Source: RGIG5299 sp045588575
GTDB taxonomy: Bacteria > Bacillota > Clostridia > Oscillospirales > RGIG5299
Assembly: GCA_045588575.1 (NCBI GenBank)
Contig: JAZNEJ010000001.1
Span: 1 to 64,000 of the forward strand
Reading direction: 5' to 3'
DNA length: 64,000 bases
A program made the translations under genes and the position numbers. Shown here in pieces: positions 51,078-60,607 of this stretch. How positions within the stretch are numbered: the first letter of the stretch is position 1; each line of letters starts with the position of its first letter. The notes below the pieces were generated by a model. It was not told the DNA's origin. It was given only the letters and a program-made list of their open reading frames with translations, and made no database searches.

Positions 51078-52940
51078 ATGGAACACGAAGACAGAGATAA
51101 ACACGAGCACGGCGACAAAGAGAACAGAAAAGCAACTATAATAAAGATTATAATATCTGCATTGCTGTTCATTGCAGCTCTTATTTTTGAGCACGCCGTA
51201 AAAGCACAATTATTTATATATCTTGCACTGTATATCGCCGCATACGCCGTTGTGGGCATTGAGGTCGTTATATCTGCGATAAACGGTATAATCCACGCTC
51301 GCCCGTTTGACGAGTGCTTTTTGATGACCGTTGCATCCGTCGGCGCGTTTTTTACCGGCTCTTTTGCAGAGGCGGCGGCAGTCATAATCTTATATAGTCT
51401 CGGTGAATTTTTGCAGGATTTAGCGGTCGATAAAAGCCGCGATTCCATATCGGAGCTTATTGACGTTGCGCCGAAAAACGCCGAAATACTGCGCGGCGGC
51501 GATATAATATCCGTCTCTGCCGAGGAGGTAAAAGTCGGCGATACGGTAATTGTAAAACCCGGCGCAAACGTCCCGGTCGACGGGGTTATCATATCGGGTT
51601 CTGCATCGTTTGATAGTTCGGCGCTTACAGGTGAAGCGTATCCGAAGGAGCTTACCGTCGGCGACAAAGTTTTAAGCGGTTATCTTAACCAAAACGGCTC
51701 TGTAAAAATAGAAGCGACTGCGGAATACGAAAATTCCGCGGCTTCAAGAATTAAAGTGCTGATAGAGGGCGCGGAAGCGAAAAAAGCGAAGACGGAGCTA
51801 TTTATAACGCGGTTTTCGCGCATTTATACTCCCGTTGTCGTTCTGTTTGCAATTATAATAGCCGTTATTCCTCCCCTATTAGACGGAGAATGGAAAGAAT
51901 GGATACACAAAGCTTTAACCTTTCTTGTAGTTTCCTGCCCGTGTGCGCTCGTTATTTCCGTTCCGCTTACCTTTTTCTCGGGTATAGGCGCCGCATCGAG
52001 AAAAGGCATACTAATAAAAGGCGCGGAACATCTTGAAACGCTTTCAAAAGCCGATATTTTCGCATTCGACAAAACGGGCACGCTCACAAACGGTCTTTTC
52101 TCCGTTTCCGAGATAAACGCAAAATCGAACAGAGAAAAACTTATAAATACGGCGTGCAGTATTGAAGCCCATTCAAACCACCCGATAGCAAAAGCTTTGT
52201 CTGCGCTTGAATATAAAAAGGAAGAAACGGAAGATATAACGGAAATATCGGGCGAAGGTATAGTTTGTAAAATAAACAACGAGATATGCGCCGCAGGAAA
52301 TAAAAAGCTTATGCAGAGATATTCCGTTACGCCGGATAAAACCTCGGAAACCGCCGTACATATATGCAGAAACGGGGAATATTTAGGTTATATATCCGTA
52401 GTCGACACGCCGAAGGAAAACGCCGCAAAAGCAATAAAGGAACTCGAAGGCAGCGGAGTGAAAATGACCGTAATGCTCTCGGGCGATACCGAAAGCTCCG
52501 CAAAAGCCGTTTCGGATGCTTTGGGTTTAACGGATGTAAAATCCTCGCTTTTGCCGGAACATAAGGTAAGCGAGCTTGAGAAGCTTCTAAAAATAGGAAA
52601 AGTCGCCTATGTTGGCGACGGTATAAACGATGCGGCAGTACTCGCCCGAGCGGACGTCGGGCTTGCAATGGGCGCGCTCGGCTCCGATGCGGCGATAGAG
52701 GCAGCCGATATAGTCATAACGGACGATAACGTTGAAAAGATACCGAAAGCAAGAAAAATATCAAAAATGACGCTTGGCATCGCAAGGCAGAATATAATAT
52801 TCGCAATAGCGGTAAAAGCTGCGGTGCTCGTTTTGAGTGCGCTCGGTGTAAGCAATATGATGTGGCTCGCAGTCTTTGCCGATACAGGCGTAACACTTCT
52901 GTGCGCCGCAAACGCTATGAGAACGATGATACAAAAATAA
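51078..52940 (+). CDS. Zn/Cd/Pb-translocating P1B-type ATPase
   Basis: A 620-residue heavy-metal exporter. Ion-site motif SCPCALVISVP, phosphorylation motif FDKTGTLTNG, phosphatase motif LTGEAYP, HP motif SNHPIAKAL and hinge VGDGINDAAVLA. There is no N-terminal HMA domain; instead a short His/Asp/Glu-rich stretch (MEHEDRDKHEHGDKE) may capture metal. CadA/ZntA subgroup by CPC and lack of Cu-type features. Proline is mainly CCG here, whereas flanking genes prefer CCC, so the cassette may have been acquired by transfer. Confidence 0.93.
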   Translation: MEHEDRDKHEHGDKENRKATIIKIIISALLFIAALIFEHAVKAQLFIYLALYIAAYAVVGIEVVISAINGIIHARPFDECFLMTVASVGAFFTGSFAEAAAVIILYSLGEFLQDLAVDKSRDSISELIDVAPKNAEILRGGDIISVSAEEVKVGDTVIVKPGANVPVDGVIISGSASFDSSALTGEAYPKELTVGDKVLSGYLNQNGSVKIEATAEYENSAASRIKVLIEGAEAKKAKTELFITRFSRIYTPVVVLFAIIIAVIPPLLDGEWKEWIHKALTFLVVSCPCALVISVPLTFFSGIGAASRKGILIKGAEHLETLSKADIFAFDKTGTLTNGLFSVSEINAKSNREKLINTACSIEAHSNHPIAKALSALEYKKEETEDITEISGEGIVCKINNEICAAGNKKLMQRYSVTPDKTSETAVHICRNGEYLGYISVVDTPKENAAKAIKELEGSGVKMTVMLSGDTESSAKAVSDALGLTDVKSSLLPEHKVSELEKLLKIGKVAYVGDGINDAAVLARADVGLAMGALGSDAAIEAADIVITDDNVEKIPKARKISKMTLGIARQNIIFAIAVKAAVLVLSALGVSNMMWLAVFADTGVTLLCAANAMRTMIQK

Positions 52941-52983
52941 GAAGATTAAACTAATCAAAGAATAGAGAAAAGCGGTTAAAAAT

Positions 52984-53017
52984 AAAAAAACTCGCACAAT
53001 GCGGTGCGAGTTTTTTT
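52984..53017 (+). terminator. Bidirectional terminator
   Basis: CTCGCAC/GTGCGAG stem inside flanking A and T runs, between cadA-like gene and convergent lon. Confidence 0.8.
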
Positions 53018-53023
53018 ATTATG

Positions 53024-55378
53024 TTATTCAATAAAAGGATTTTCAACCAAGGCAAGCTTTAAAACCTCGTTTACTCTTTCAACGTAGGTGAATTTAAGAT
53101 GCTCCTTAACCTCTTTGTCTATATCGTCGATATCGGAAATATTTTCCATAGGCACAATTACGTTCATTATGCCGTTTTTATAAGCCGCCATAGTTTTTTC
53201 TTTAAGGCCGCCTATTGCCAAAACTCTTCCTCTTAAAGTTACCTCGCCCGTCATTGCAATATCGCTTCTGACGGGAATACCGGTTAACTCCGAAACGAGC
53301 GCGGTGGTTATGGTTATACCTGCCGAAGGCCCGTCTTTGGGAACTGCGCCCTCGGGGAAGTGAATGTGAATATCCTTGGTTTTGTAAAAATCGGGATTGT
53401 TAATCTTTAAGCGGCTGCTGTTTGCTCTTATAAAGCTTACTGCCGCATGGCAGCTTTCCTTCATAACGTCGCCGAGCGAGCCCGTTAGCTCTATTTTGCC
53501 GCTTCCGTCCATTACGTTGGCTTCAATGGTTAAAACCTCGCCGCCCGATGCGGTATAAGCAAGGCCCGTTACAACTCCTATTTCGGCATCCTTTTTAAGA
53601 TTGTCTTTTTTATATTTTCTCGTGCCTGCATATTCCAAAAGCTTTGCGGCGTCAACCGTTATTTTTTCCGCCTTCTTCGATGCGATTTCAGCGGCGGCCT
53701 TGCGCATTACGAGAGCAAGCGCTCTTTCAAGCTCGCGAACACCGGCTTCTCTCGTATATCCGTCGATAAGCTCGTTAATTTCCTTATCTCCTATTGAGAA
53801 ATTTTCTTTTGTAATTCCGTGCTTCGCCATTTGCTTGGGTATTAAGTGTTTTTTTGCAATCTGACGCTTTTCGTTCATCGTGTAACTTCCAAGCTCAATA
53901 ACTTCCATACGGTCAAGAAGCGGAGCGGGAATTAAATCCATAGAATTTGCCGTTGTTATGAACAAAACGTCGGAAAGGTCAAAGGGAATTTCAAGGAAAT
54001 TATCGGTAAAGGTTTTGTTTTGTTCGGGGTCTAAAACCTCTAAAAGCGCAGCCGACGGGTCGCCCTTGTAATCGTAACCCAATTTATCTATTTCGTCCAA
54101 TAAAATAAGCGGATTAAGGCTTTCGGCCTGTTTAATGGCTCTTATTATTCTTCCGGGCATTGCACCTATATAGGTTTTTCTGTGGCCTCTTATTTCTGCC
54201 TCATCTCTTATTCCGCCGAGCGAAATTCTTGCATATTTTCTGCCGAGTGTTTTTGCAATTGAGGCGGCAATTGAGGTTTTACCGACTCCGGGAGGGCCTA
54301 CAAGGCATATAATTTGCCCCTTTAATTCGGGCGAAAGCTGCCTTACCGCAATATATTCTATAATTCTTTCTTTAACCTTTGCCAAGCCGTAGTGGTCTTT
54401 ATCAAGCTGTTTTCTTGCTTGATTAACGTTAAGCTTATCTTTGGTGTAAACGCCGAAGGGAAGCTTTAAAACGGTGTCTAACCAGCCGCTTATAACCGAG
54501 CCCTCGTGCGAGCCAAAGGGCATTTTGGAAAGTCTTACCGCTTCATCGTTAAGTTTCTTTTTAATTTCATCGGGAACGTCAAGGTTTGCAATTTGCTCCT
54601 TATAAACGTCGGCCTCAACCGAGGGGTCGTCGCCCTCACCAAGCTCATCCGATATAATTTTCATTTGCTCTCTTAAATAAAAATCTCTTTGATTTTTATC
54701 AAGTGCAACTCTTACCTTTTCGGCAATTCCCTGCTCAAGCTCTAAAATTTCAAGCTCCTTTGAAAGAATTGCTATCATTGCGTCGGCGCGCTCAAAAACG
54801 TCGAAAATCTCAAGAATTTCCTGCTTAACCTCATATTTGAGGGGAAGATTTGCCGCAATATAGTCAGACATACTTCCAAGACTTTTTGCGCTTAAAACGT
54901 TTAAAATAATGTCCTCGGGAAGTTTCGGCAAAATGTCGGCATATCCTTGAATTAAATCGGTAAGCTCTCTTATTCTTGCTTCGCTCGCCGCAACGTCGGA
55001 CGAAACGTCGGGACAGGTTACAACGTCAACCATACCCACGAGATGCGTTTCCGCACCTATAATATTTTTTAAAACCGCTCTGTCGAGTCCTTCAACAACA
55101 ACTTTTGCGCCGCCGCCCTGCATTTTAAGCATTGAAGTTACTCTACCCACACAGCCGACTTCAAAAAGGTCGTTTTGAACGGGACGTTCAACCTTTATAT
55201 CTTTTTGTGCTACGAGCATTATTTTCTGATTGGCTTTAAGCGCAACGTCAACAGCTTTAAGCGACTGCTTTCTTTCAACGTCAAACTGAATTCTCGAACC
55301 GGGTATTACCGTTAATCCTCTTAAAGCCAACACGGGCAATACTGCTTCTTTTATTTTGTAATTTTCGTATTTTTTCAT
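53024..55378 (-). CDS. lon: ATP-dependent protease La (Lon)
   Basis: A 784-residue LonA protease with N-terminal substrate domain (VLPVLALRGLTVIPG), AAA+ module with Walker A GPPGVGKTS, pore-2/sensor RDEAEIRGHRKTYIGAMPG, Walker B ILLDEIDKLG, and the protease domain with catalytic Ser in PKDGPSAG and Lys in GGLKEKTMAA. Length normal. It follows the P-type-ATPase-like gene by 12 bases. Confidence 0.97.
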   Translation of the reverse strand: MKKYENYKIKEAVLPVLALRGLTVIPGSRIQFDVERKQSLKAVDVALKANQKIMLVAQKDIKVERPVQNDLFEVGCVGRVTSMLKMQGGGAKVVVEGLDRAVLKNIIGAETHLVGMVDVVTCPDVSSDVAASEARIRELTDLIQGYADILPKLPEDIILNVLSAKSLGSMSDYIAANLPLKYEVKQEILEIFDVFERADAMIAILSKELEILELEQGIAEKVRVALDKNQRDFYLREQMKIISDELGEGDDPSVEADVYKEQIANLDVPDEIKKKLNDEAVRLSKMPFGSHEGSVISGWLDTVLKLPFGVYTKDKLNVNQARKQLDKDHYGLAKVKERIIEYIAVRQLSPELKGQIICLVGPPGVGKTSIAASIAKTLGRKYARISLGGIRDEAEIRGHRKTYIGAMPGRIIRAIKQAESLNPLILLDEIDKLGYDYKGDPSAALLEVLDPEQNKTFTDNFLEIPFDLSDVLFITTANSMDLIPAPLLDRMEVIELGSYTMNEKRQIAKKHLIPKQMAKHGITKENFSIGDKEINELIDGYTREAGVRELERALALVMRKAAAEIASKKAEKITVDAAKLLEYAGTRKYKKDNLKKDAEIGVVTGLAYTASGGEVLTIEANVMDGSGKIELTGSLGDVMKESCHAAVSFIRANSSRLKINNPDFYKTKDIHIHFPEGAVPKDGPSAGITITTALVSELTGIPVRSDIAMTGEVTLRGRVLAIGGLKEKTMAAYKNGIMNVIVPMENISDIDDIDKEVKEHLKFTYVERVNEVLKLALVENPFIE

Positions 55379-55390
55379 AATATCCCCATT

Positions 55391-57844
55391 TTATAACCTA
55401 AAAAAAGTGATTACTGCCAAAACGGCGAGCCAAATAATTTGGAACACTATAACCGCCGCAACTCCGAAAAGCTCCAAGCTTCCCGATGCAGCGAGGAAAA
55501 CAGAAACAAAGGCTCCCGTTAAAACCGCAATAATTCTTATAATATCTGCCGTTTTTACCGTTCTTTTTTGTCTTAATGCCGAAGTCATTGCATAAAATAT
55601 GCCCAAAGGACCGTCAGCCGAAACGATTTTAGAGGGTATATAGCTCTTATCTTTAACCATTTCGTGAAGATGCGAATCGTGAACGGTTCCGCATATTTTT
55701 ATATTCACGTTATCTACCTTATAGCGATTGCAAATCATTCTTGAAGATATGTTGGGGTCATCGGTGCAAACAGTAACGTTAAGGCCCTCTTCGCCCGCAT
55801 TTCTCAAGAAACGCTTCATTCTCACTCCACCGACGTAGCTTAACGAGAAAACCGCCAAAAGCTTGTTATCATCGGCTATTGCTATAATTCTTCCGGCGCT
55901 TTTTAAATAGGCGCTTTTAAGGTCTATTCCTCGCATATCAACGCCCAAAGATTCTATATAGCTCGGAATACCCGTGTAAATTCGCTTATCTCCGACAGTG
56001 GCGGAAATTCCGATTCCCGCTCTTATGGTTTTATCGCTAACCTCCAACATCTCGGCGTCTTGGCTTAAAAGCTTTAAAAACGCCGCGCTTGCAGGACCGC
56101 CTATTTCTTTATATAAGCTTGCCGCAAGTAAAATATTGTTATAAATTTCGCTTTCATCGAAAACCTTCATGCCGGTTACTTTCATATTTTTCTCGTTAAA
56201 AAGCTCGGTGTCTTTAATAACTACCGTTTCTTTTTCAGAAAGCATATCGGCGGCTTTTATTGAAAGCACAGTCGCCTTATTATGATATAGCGAAGCATTT
56301 TCGTTAAATATGGGAAGCGCTGCCGAAAGCGGTGAAATAAAGGCAGTTGTAAGCGCCGCCGCATTGGTTGCAAAAACAAAGACCTCTGCCGCGCCGTAAC
56401 CGTTAAAGAGAGCCAAAAGAATTGAAATAATGCAAGCTCCCGCCAAGGCAGGCACTAAAATTATATTGTTTCTTTCGGTTCCGTCATAAGAGGTAACCGA
56501 ATCCATAAATCCTTTTACAAAATCGGTTTTCATAACCACGGTTTCGTCGGAATATGCGCCTCCGCCGGGGAAGCTCGATGCCGAAACCAAAACGTGTTTT
56601 TCTTCACTTCCCGAAATAATTTCAAAGCTTTTGTAAATTGTTTTGAGCCTTAAATATTTCGAGAATAAATTTGCGGTAAAGCAAAGCGAAACTATACCCG
56701 AATATGAATAATAATCGTTTGAAACACCACCGCAAAGCATAAAGACAATAACTCCTATAACCGTTACCGTCATTGCAATCGCGGGCGGAGTATCGTTCGA
56801 GGGCTTTAAGGTGAAAATGCTCTTAAATCCGTCGAAAAAGCTTCTTGCGCCGCAAGCTATAACTGCCAAAAGAAGACCGAGTTCTGCAATTCCGAAGGTG
56901 AAAGGCGAATTTGCATAATCAATTACCTTGGGAAGCGGAGTTTTAAGCGAAACCGCCAAATCAATAAGCAATAAAACCGCCGAAATTACCGCCGCAAAAA
57001 TTATCTTTATAAGCGCCTGACGCTTTTGGAAATTCAAATCGTTTTTAATTTCGTTAGCAGAATCGTTAAGCTCGTAATCCTCAACACTCGAAACTGTGTT
57101 TTCTTCTTCGGAAATAACCTCTTCCTCGCTTTCCGGTTCGTTAAAAAGCTTGCCTATAATTCCGCTGAATTTAACAGTGGCTGTTTCCTGATTTTCTTTT
57201 GTTTTTAATTCCTTAAGCTTGCGGGAATTTTCCAAAACGTCGTTAACGTCATAAACGTCGGTGAAATAGCCCGAAATTTTTTTCTCCTGCTCGCTTTCCT
57301 CTTTTGCAAGAAAAGAAACCTGACCGTCGAGTAAAAAGCCTTCTTCTTTTGAAGGAACCTTTAAGTCTTTATCTTTTTCCCAATTGAAAAAGCTTTCTTT
57401 AAGCTTTGAATTGCTGCCGAAAAATTTATCTTCTTTTTCTTTTAAAATTTTCTCATCAATAATTTCCGATTCGGTTTTACTTTCGTAATCGGTTTTTGTT
57501 TTTAATTTTAAATTGTCTTCCTTGCCGAAAACGATGGTGCCCGAATTATCGAAAGAAGGATTTTCTTCAGCTTTTTCCTCAATTTCTTCTTTGGAGTCTT
57601 CCTCCAAAACGTTATAAACGGAGGGCGTTTCTCCTTCGGTTACCGCAATAAGCTCATCGGTTGAAAGCGACTCCTTTATGGGTGTTACTTTTTCGTGAGG
57701 ATTTTCGGAAAACTCGTTTAAAATGCTTTCAAGCTCCTCGTCGTTTTCCGAAAGAATATAGCTATCGCCGAGCTCCGATTTAATTTTATCGTATTCTTCG
57801 GTATCTTTCAGTATTTCGTTAAGCTTTTCTTCAAAATCGTTCAT
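55391..57844 (-). CDS. Degenerate P-type-ATPase-like membrane protein with acidic N-terminal region
   Basis: An 817-residue protein. Residues ~1-275 are highly charged and disordered (Glu/Lys/Ser). Then come about four TM helices, a cytosolic region, and two more pairs of TM helices, an arrangement like a P1-type ATPase. The cytosolic part aligns by eye with the P and N domains: TVVIKDTELFNEKNMKVTG at the place of TVVFDKTGTLT, ILLAASLYKEIGGPASAAF for the HP region, GIGISATVGDKRIYTG for the N domain and LLAVFSLSYVGGVRMKRFLRN for the P domain. The DKTGT Asp, TGES and GDGxND motifs are missing, so it cannot pump. Function unknown. Confidence 0.7.
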   Translation of the reverse strand: MNDFEEKLNEILKDTEEYDKIKSELGDSYILSENDEELESILNEFSENPHEKVTPIKESLSTDELIAVTEGETPSVYNVLEEDSKEEIEEKAEENPSFDNSGTIVFGKEDNLKLKTKTDYESKTESEIIDEKILKEKEDKFFGSNSKLKESFFNWEKDKDLKVPSKEEGFLLDGQVSFLAKEESEQEKKISGYFTDVYDVNDVLENSRKLKELKTKENQETATVKFSGIIGKLFNEPESEEEVISEEENTVSSVEDYELNDSANEIKNDLNFQKRQALIKIIFAAVISAVLLLIDLAVSLKTPLPKVIDYANSPFTFGIAELGLLLAVIACGARSFFDGFKSIFTLKPSNDTPPAIAMTVTVIGVIVFMLCGGVSNDYYSYSGIVSLCFTANLFSKYLRLKTIYKSFEIISGSEEKHVLVSASSFPGGGAYSDETVVMKTDFVKGFMDSVTSYDGTERNNIILVPALAGACIISILLALFNGYGAAEVFVFATNAAALTTAFISPLSAALPIFNENASLYHNKATVLSIKAADMLSEKETVVIKDTELFNEKNMKVTGMKVFDESEIYNNILLAASLYKEIGGPASAAFLKLLSQDAEMLEVSDKTIRAGIGISATVGDKRIYTGIPSYIESLGVDMRGIDLKSAYLKSAGRIIAIADDNKLLAVFSLSYVGGVRMKRFLRNAGEEGLNVTVCTDDPNISSRMICNRYKVDNVNIKICGTVHDSHLHEMVKDKSYIPSKIVSADGPLGIFYAMTSALRQKRTVKTADIIRIIAVLTGAFVSVFLAASGSLELFGVAAVIVFQIIWLAVLAVITFFRL

Positions 57845-57864
57845 TTTACGACCTCCGAAAATTT

Positions 57865-58758
57865 TCAGTTTCTCTGTCTTACTGCCTCGTAAATTAAAAT
57901 TGCGGCGGCAGCCGATGCGTTAAGCGAGTTTATTTGACCTTTTAACGGAATTTTAACAAGAAAATCGCACTGTGAAACGGTGTGCTTTTTCATTCCCTCG
58001 CCCTCGGAGCCTATTACTATTGCAACAGGGCCCTTTAAATCGCACTCTGAATAAAGGCTTTCGCCCAAGGCGTCTGTGCCGTAAATCCAAAGTCCGTTTG
58101 CTTTAAGCTCGCCGATTGCGTTTGAAATGCTGTTTACCTTGGCAATTGGCATATATTCCGCAGCACCCGCACTCGTTTTGTAAACCGTGGAGTTAACCAA
58201 AACGCCGCCTCTTTTGGGAATAATAACGCCGTGAGCTCCTGCACAGCAGGCAGTTCTTATAATTGCGCCAAGATTGTGCGGGTCGGTTATATTTTCGCAA
58301 ATTATTATAAAAGGACTTTCCCCTTTTTCCTTTGCAATATTCAAAATATCTTCAATTTCGGAATATTCCTTCATTGCAACAACGGCAACAACGCCCTGAT
58401 GAAGTCCACCGCCGGAAAGCTCATCTAACTTTCTTTTGTCTGATTCAACGGTGATTACCGACTTTGCTCTTGCCATTGCAACAAGCTTTACTATTGAGCC
58501 GAATCTCTCGCCCGACTGAATATAAAGCTTATCTATATTTCTGCCCGATTCCAAAAGCTCGAAAACGGGATTTCTGCCGTAAACGATATCTTCTCTTTGT
58601 TCCTGAGGCACAGCGGTTTCCTTTTTATCAAATCTTTCATATTTTTGACGGGATGCGCCTTTGCCTTGCGCGCCTCTTTTTCCCTTTTTGTCTTCGAAGG
58701 GTTTTCCCGATTTTCCGTTTTTATTATTATAGCTGGAGCCGTATTTTTTTCTTTCCAT
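57865..58758 (-). CDS. rlmB: 23S rRNA 2'-O-methyltransferase, TrmH/RlmB family
   Basis: About 297 residues. A basic, disordered extension (~1-55: KKYGSSYNNKNGKSGKPFEDK...) precedes the substrate-binding domain (VYGRNPVFELLESG) and the SPOUT knot motifs ENITDPHNLGAIIRTA, AIVIGSEGEGM and IPLKGQINSLNASAA. RlmB methylates G2251 of 23S rRNA; other TrmH relatives are possible. A TTG at 58776 is in frame, but GGAGAG lies just upstream of ATG 58758, which is chosen. First gene of rlmB - P-type-ATPase-like - lon. Confidence 0.9.
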   Translation of the reverse strand: MERKKYGSSYNNKNGKSGKPFEDKKGKRGAQGKGASRQKYERFDKKETAVPQEQREDIVYGRNPVFELLESGRNIDKLYIQSGERFGSIVKLVAMARAKSVITVESDKRKLDELSGGGLHQGVVAVVAMKEYSEIEDILNIAKEKGESPFIIICENITDPHNLGAIIRTACCAGAHGVIIPKRGGVLVNSTVYKTSAGAAEYMPIAKVNSISNAIGELKANGLWIYGTDALGESLYSECDLKGPVAIVIGSEGEGMKKHTVSQCDFLVKIPLKGQINSLNASAAAAILIYEAVRQRN

Positions 58759-58885
58759 TTTTCTCTCCGATTTCAAAATTTAAAATAAATATATTATTAC
58801 TAATATAATATAACATATTTTTACAAAAAAATAAATAAGAAAAGAAAAATATTAACGATTTATTTTAAAATTTAAAGAAAATATT

Positions 58886-58914
58886 AAACCGGAAGACGCT
58901 TTGTCTTCCGGTTT
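58886..58914 (-). terminator. Terminator of the ECF S-component gene
   Basis: 12-bp stem AAACCGGAAGAC/GTCTTCCGGTTT with a 5-base loop, just after the stop codon, followed by a weak T-rich stretch. Confidence 0.75.
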
Positions 58915-58921
58915 GCAACTT

Positions 58922-59425
58922 TTAATTTAATTTTATTTTGGTTTTTTCGAAAATTTTAATGAGAAGTACACCGACTATAAGTCCTGCCACACCTTGAACT
59001 GCATTTGCGGGAATGTTTACAAGCGACGGCGCAAAGCCGTACATAAAGCCTTCAAAAATATAATATCCGCCAATCATTACCGCTTCCGCCGCAATACCGC
59101 TTATTATTCTCGAAGCAAGATTGGGAATTTTTTTAGTTAGAAGCTTAAATCCGTAAAACGCAACGAGCGCCATAACGCCTTTAATTAAAAAGGTTGCCGG
59201 GGCATAAATTGCATAGCCCGAAAAAACGTCTGCAAGCGCCGAGCCTATTGCCGTAGCGGCAAAACCGTAAACGGGAGAAATTGCCCATCCCGCAAAAAGC
59301 ACTATTGCATCGCCTAAATTCAAATAGCCGTTTAAGGGAGAGGGAATTTTTATAATCATTGTTGCTACGCAGGCAAGCGCCGCAATAAGCGCCGCCGTAA
59401 CGAGTTTTTTCCAATTTGTTTTCAT
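58922..59425 (-). CDS. ECF transporter S component (vitamin uptake)
   Basis: A 167-residue, six-TM substrate-binding subunit of an energy-coupling factor transporter. ALIAALACVATM followed by KIPSPLNGYLNLGDAIVLFAGW, and GSALADVFSGYAIYAPATFLIKG, are typical of the PF07155-like S-component group. Energising subunits EcfA/EcfT are not nearby, as in group II systems. It is divergent from a MocR/PdxR-like regulator whose PLP-binding fold suggests the ligand could be a B6 vitamer (PdxU-type). The substrate is inference. Confidence 0.87.
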   Translation of the reverse strand: MKTNWKKLVTAALIAALACVATMIIKIPSPLNGYLNLGDAIVLFAGWAISPVYGFAATAIGSALADVFSGYAIYAPATFLIKGVMALVAFYGFKLLTKKIPNLASRIISGIAAEAVMIGGYYIFEGFMYGFAPSLVNIPANAVQGVAGLIVGVLLIKIFEKTKIKLN

Positions 59426-59440
59426 TTTTTACTGCACCTC

Positions 59441-59469
59441 TTTACTAATCTCGAAAAATATTGTATAAT
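59441..59469 (+). promoter_or_regulatory. Promoter of the MocR-like gene
   Basis: TTTACT (59441-59446), 17-bp spacer, TATAAT (59464-59469). Its -10 overlaps the -10 of the opposing promoter. Confidence 0.6.
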
Positions 59470-59488
59470 ATATCTGACCATATAACAA
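59460..59488 (-). promoter_or_regulatory. Promoter of the ECF S-component gene
   Basis: Minus strand: TTGTTA (59483-59488), 17-bp spacer, TACAAT (59460-59465). Confidence 0.6.
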
Positions 59489-59521
59489 TCACCACATAAG
59501 GAGTTTTTTATATAACCAGAT
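59472..59521. promoter_or_regulatory. Candidate MocR operator arms
   Basis: ATCTGACCATATAA (59472-59485) and TTATATAACCAGAT (59508-59521) are inverted copies with 11 of 14 matches, 22 bp apart. The left arm lies within the ECF promoter spacer and downstream of the MocR -10; the right arm reaches the MocR start codon. MocR proteins often use pairs of such half-sites. Confidence 0.5.
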
Positions 59522-60605
59522 GAAATATATAATCAATACGAAAAACCGTCCGGTTTACCTTCAGCTTTATAAGCAGCTCCGCGACGATATAATTTCCGAA
59601 AACTACACCTACGGTTCAAAACTTCCCTCAAAGCGAAATCTTGCGGAAGAAACGGGAGTCAGCACCGTTACGGTTGAGCATGCCTATGCGCTTCTTTGCG
59701 ACGAGGGCTACGTTGAAGCAAAAGAGCGCAGCGGTTTTATTGTTATTTTCCGTAAAACCGACGGTTTTGCCCGTCCGACAGAGCAAAACGGTGAGGCTTA
59801 TATTCATAGTTCGGAGAATCTTTATCCCGATTTTCCGCTTTCGGTTTTAAGCAAAACCATGCGAAAGGTTTTAAGTGAGCACAAAGATTTGCTTCTTGAA
59901 AAATCGCCAAACTGCGGAATTTTTCCGCTTCGCGAGGCAATTCGGCGATATCTCATTCGAAACCGAGGCATAAAGGTTGACGTTTCTCAAATTATAATAG
60001 GTTCAGGTTCGGAATATCTTTACAGCCTTATAGTCGAGCTTTTGGGACGAAATAAAATTTATGCAATCGAATCGCCGTCTTACAAAAAAATAGAAGAGGT
60101 TTACAAATCAACCGAAATAAATTACGACTTGCTGCCTCTTACAAGCTCGGGAATAGAAAGTAAGGCGCTTTCCAAAACCAAAGCAAGCATTTTACACACA
60201 ACGCCCTTCCGAAGCTATCCCAGCGGTGTTACCGCCACGGCGTCAAAGCGGCACGAATATATACGTTGGTCGAAAAAAGGTGTGCGTTTTATTATTGAAG
60301 ACGATTTCGAATCGGAATTTTCGGTTTCTTCAAAGCCTGTCGAAACGCTGTTTTCTCTTTCAAATAACGATAACGTTATTTATCTTAATACCTTTTCGAA
60401 AACAATTTCGCCTTCTCTTCGAGTGGGTTATATGGTTTTGCCCAAAAAGCTCGTTGAGCCGTTTAACGAAAAGCTCGGCTTTTATTCTTCCACCGTTCCC
60501 ACCTTTATTCAATATGTTCTCACCGAGCTTATAAATAACGGCGATTTTGAAAGACATATAAACCGAGTAAGACGGAAAAAAAGAAAAGAATTATTGCAAA
60601 AATAA
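59520..60605 (+). pseudogene. MocR/PdxR-like regulator, apparently truncated
   Basis: A 361-residue GntR-MocR protein. N-terminal winged helix (~1-70: RPVYLQLYKQLRDDI, LPSKRNLAEETGVSTVTVEHAY) followed by an aminotransferase-fold domain with IIGSGSEYLYS, EDDFESEF and the PLP Lys in NTFSKTISPSLRVGYM. Members are usually ~460-480 residues. This one stops at HINRVRRKKRKELLQ, so the last ~100 residues are absent; the stop lies 2 bases before a structured inverted-repeat element, suggesting an insertion or deletion at that point. Binding of PLP and DNA might persist. The ribosome site AAGGAG is 16 bases upstream, unusually far. Confidence 0.75.
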
Positions 60606-60607
60606 CA

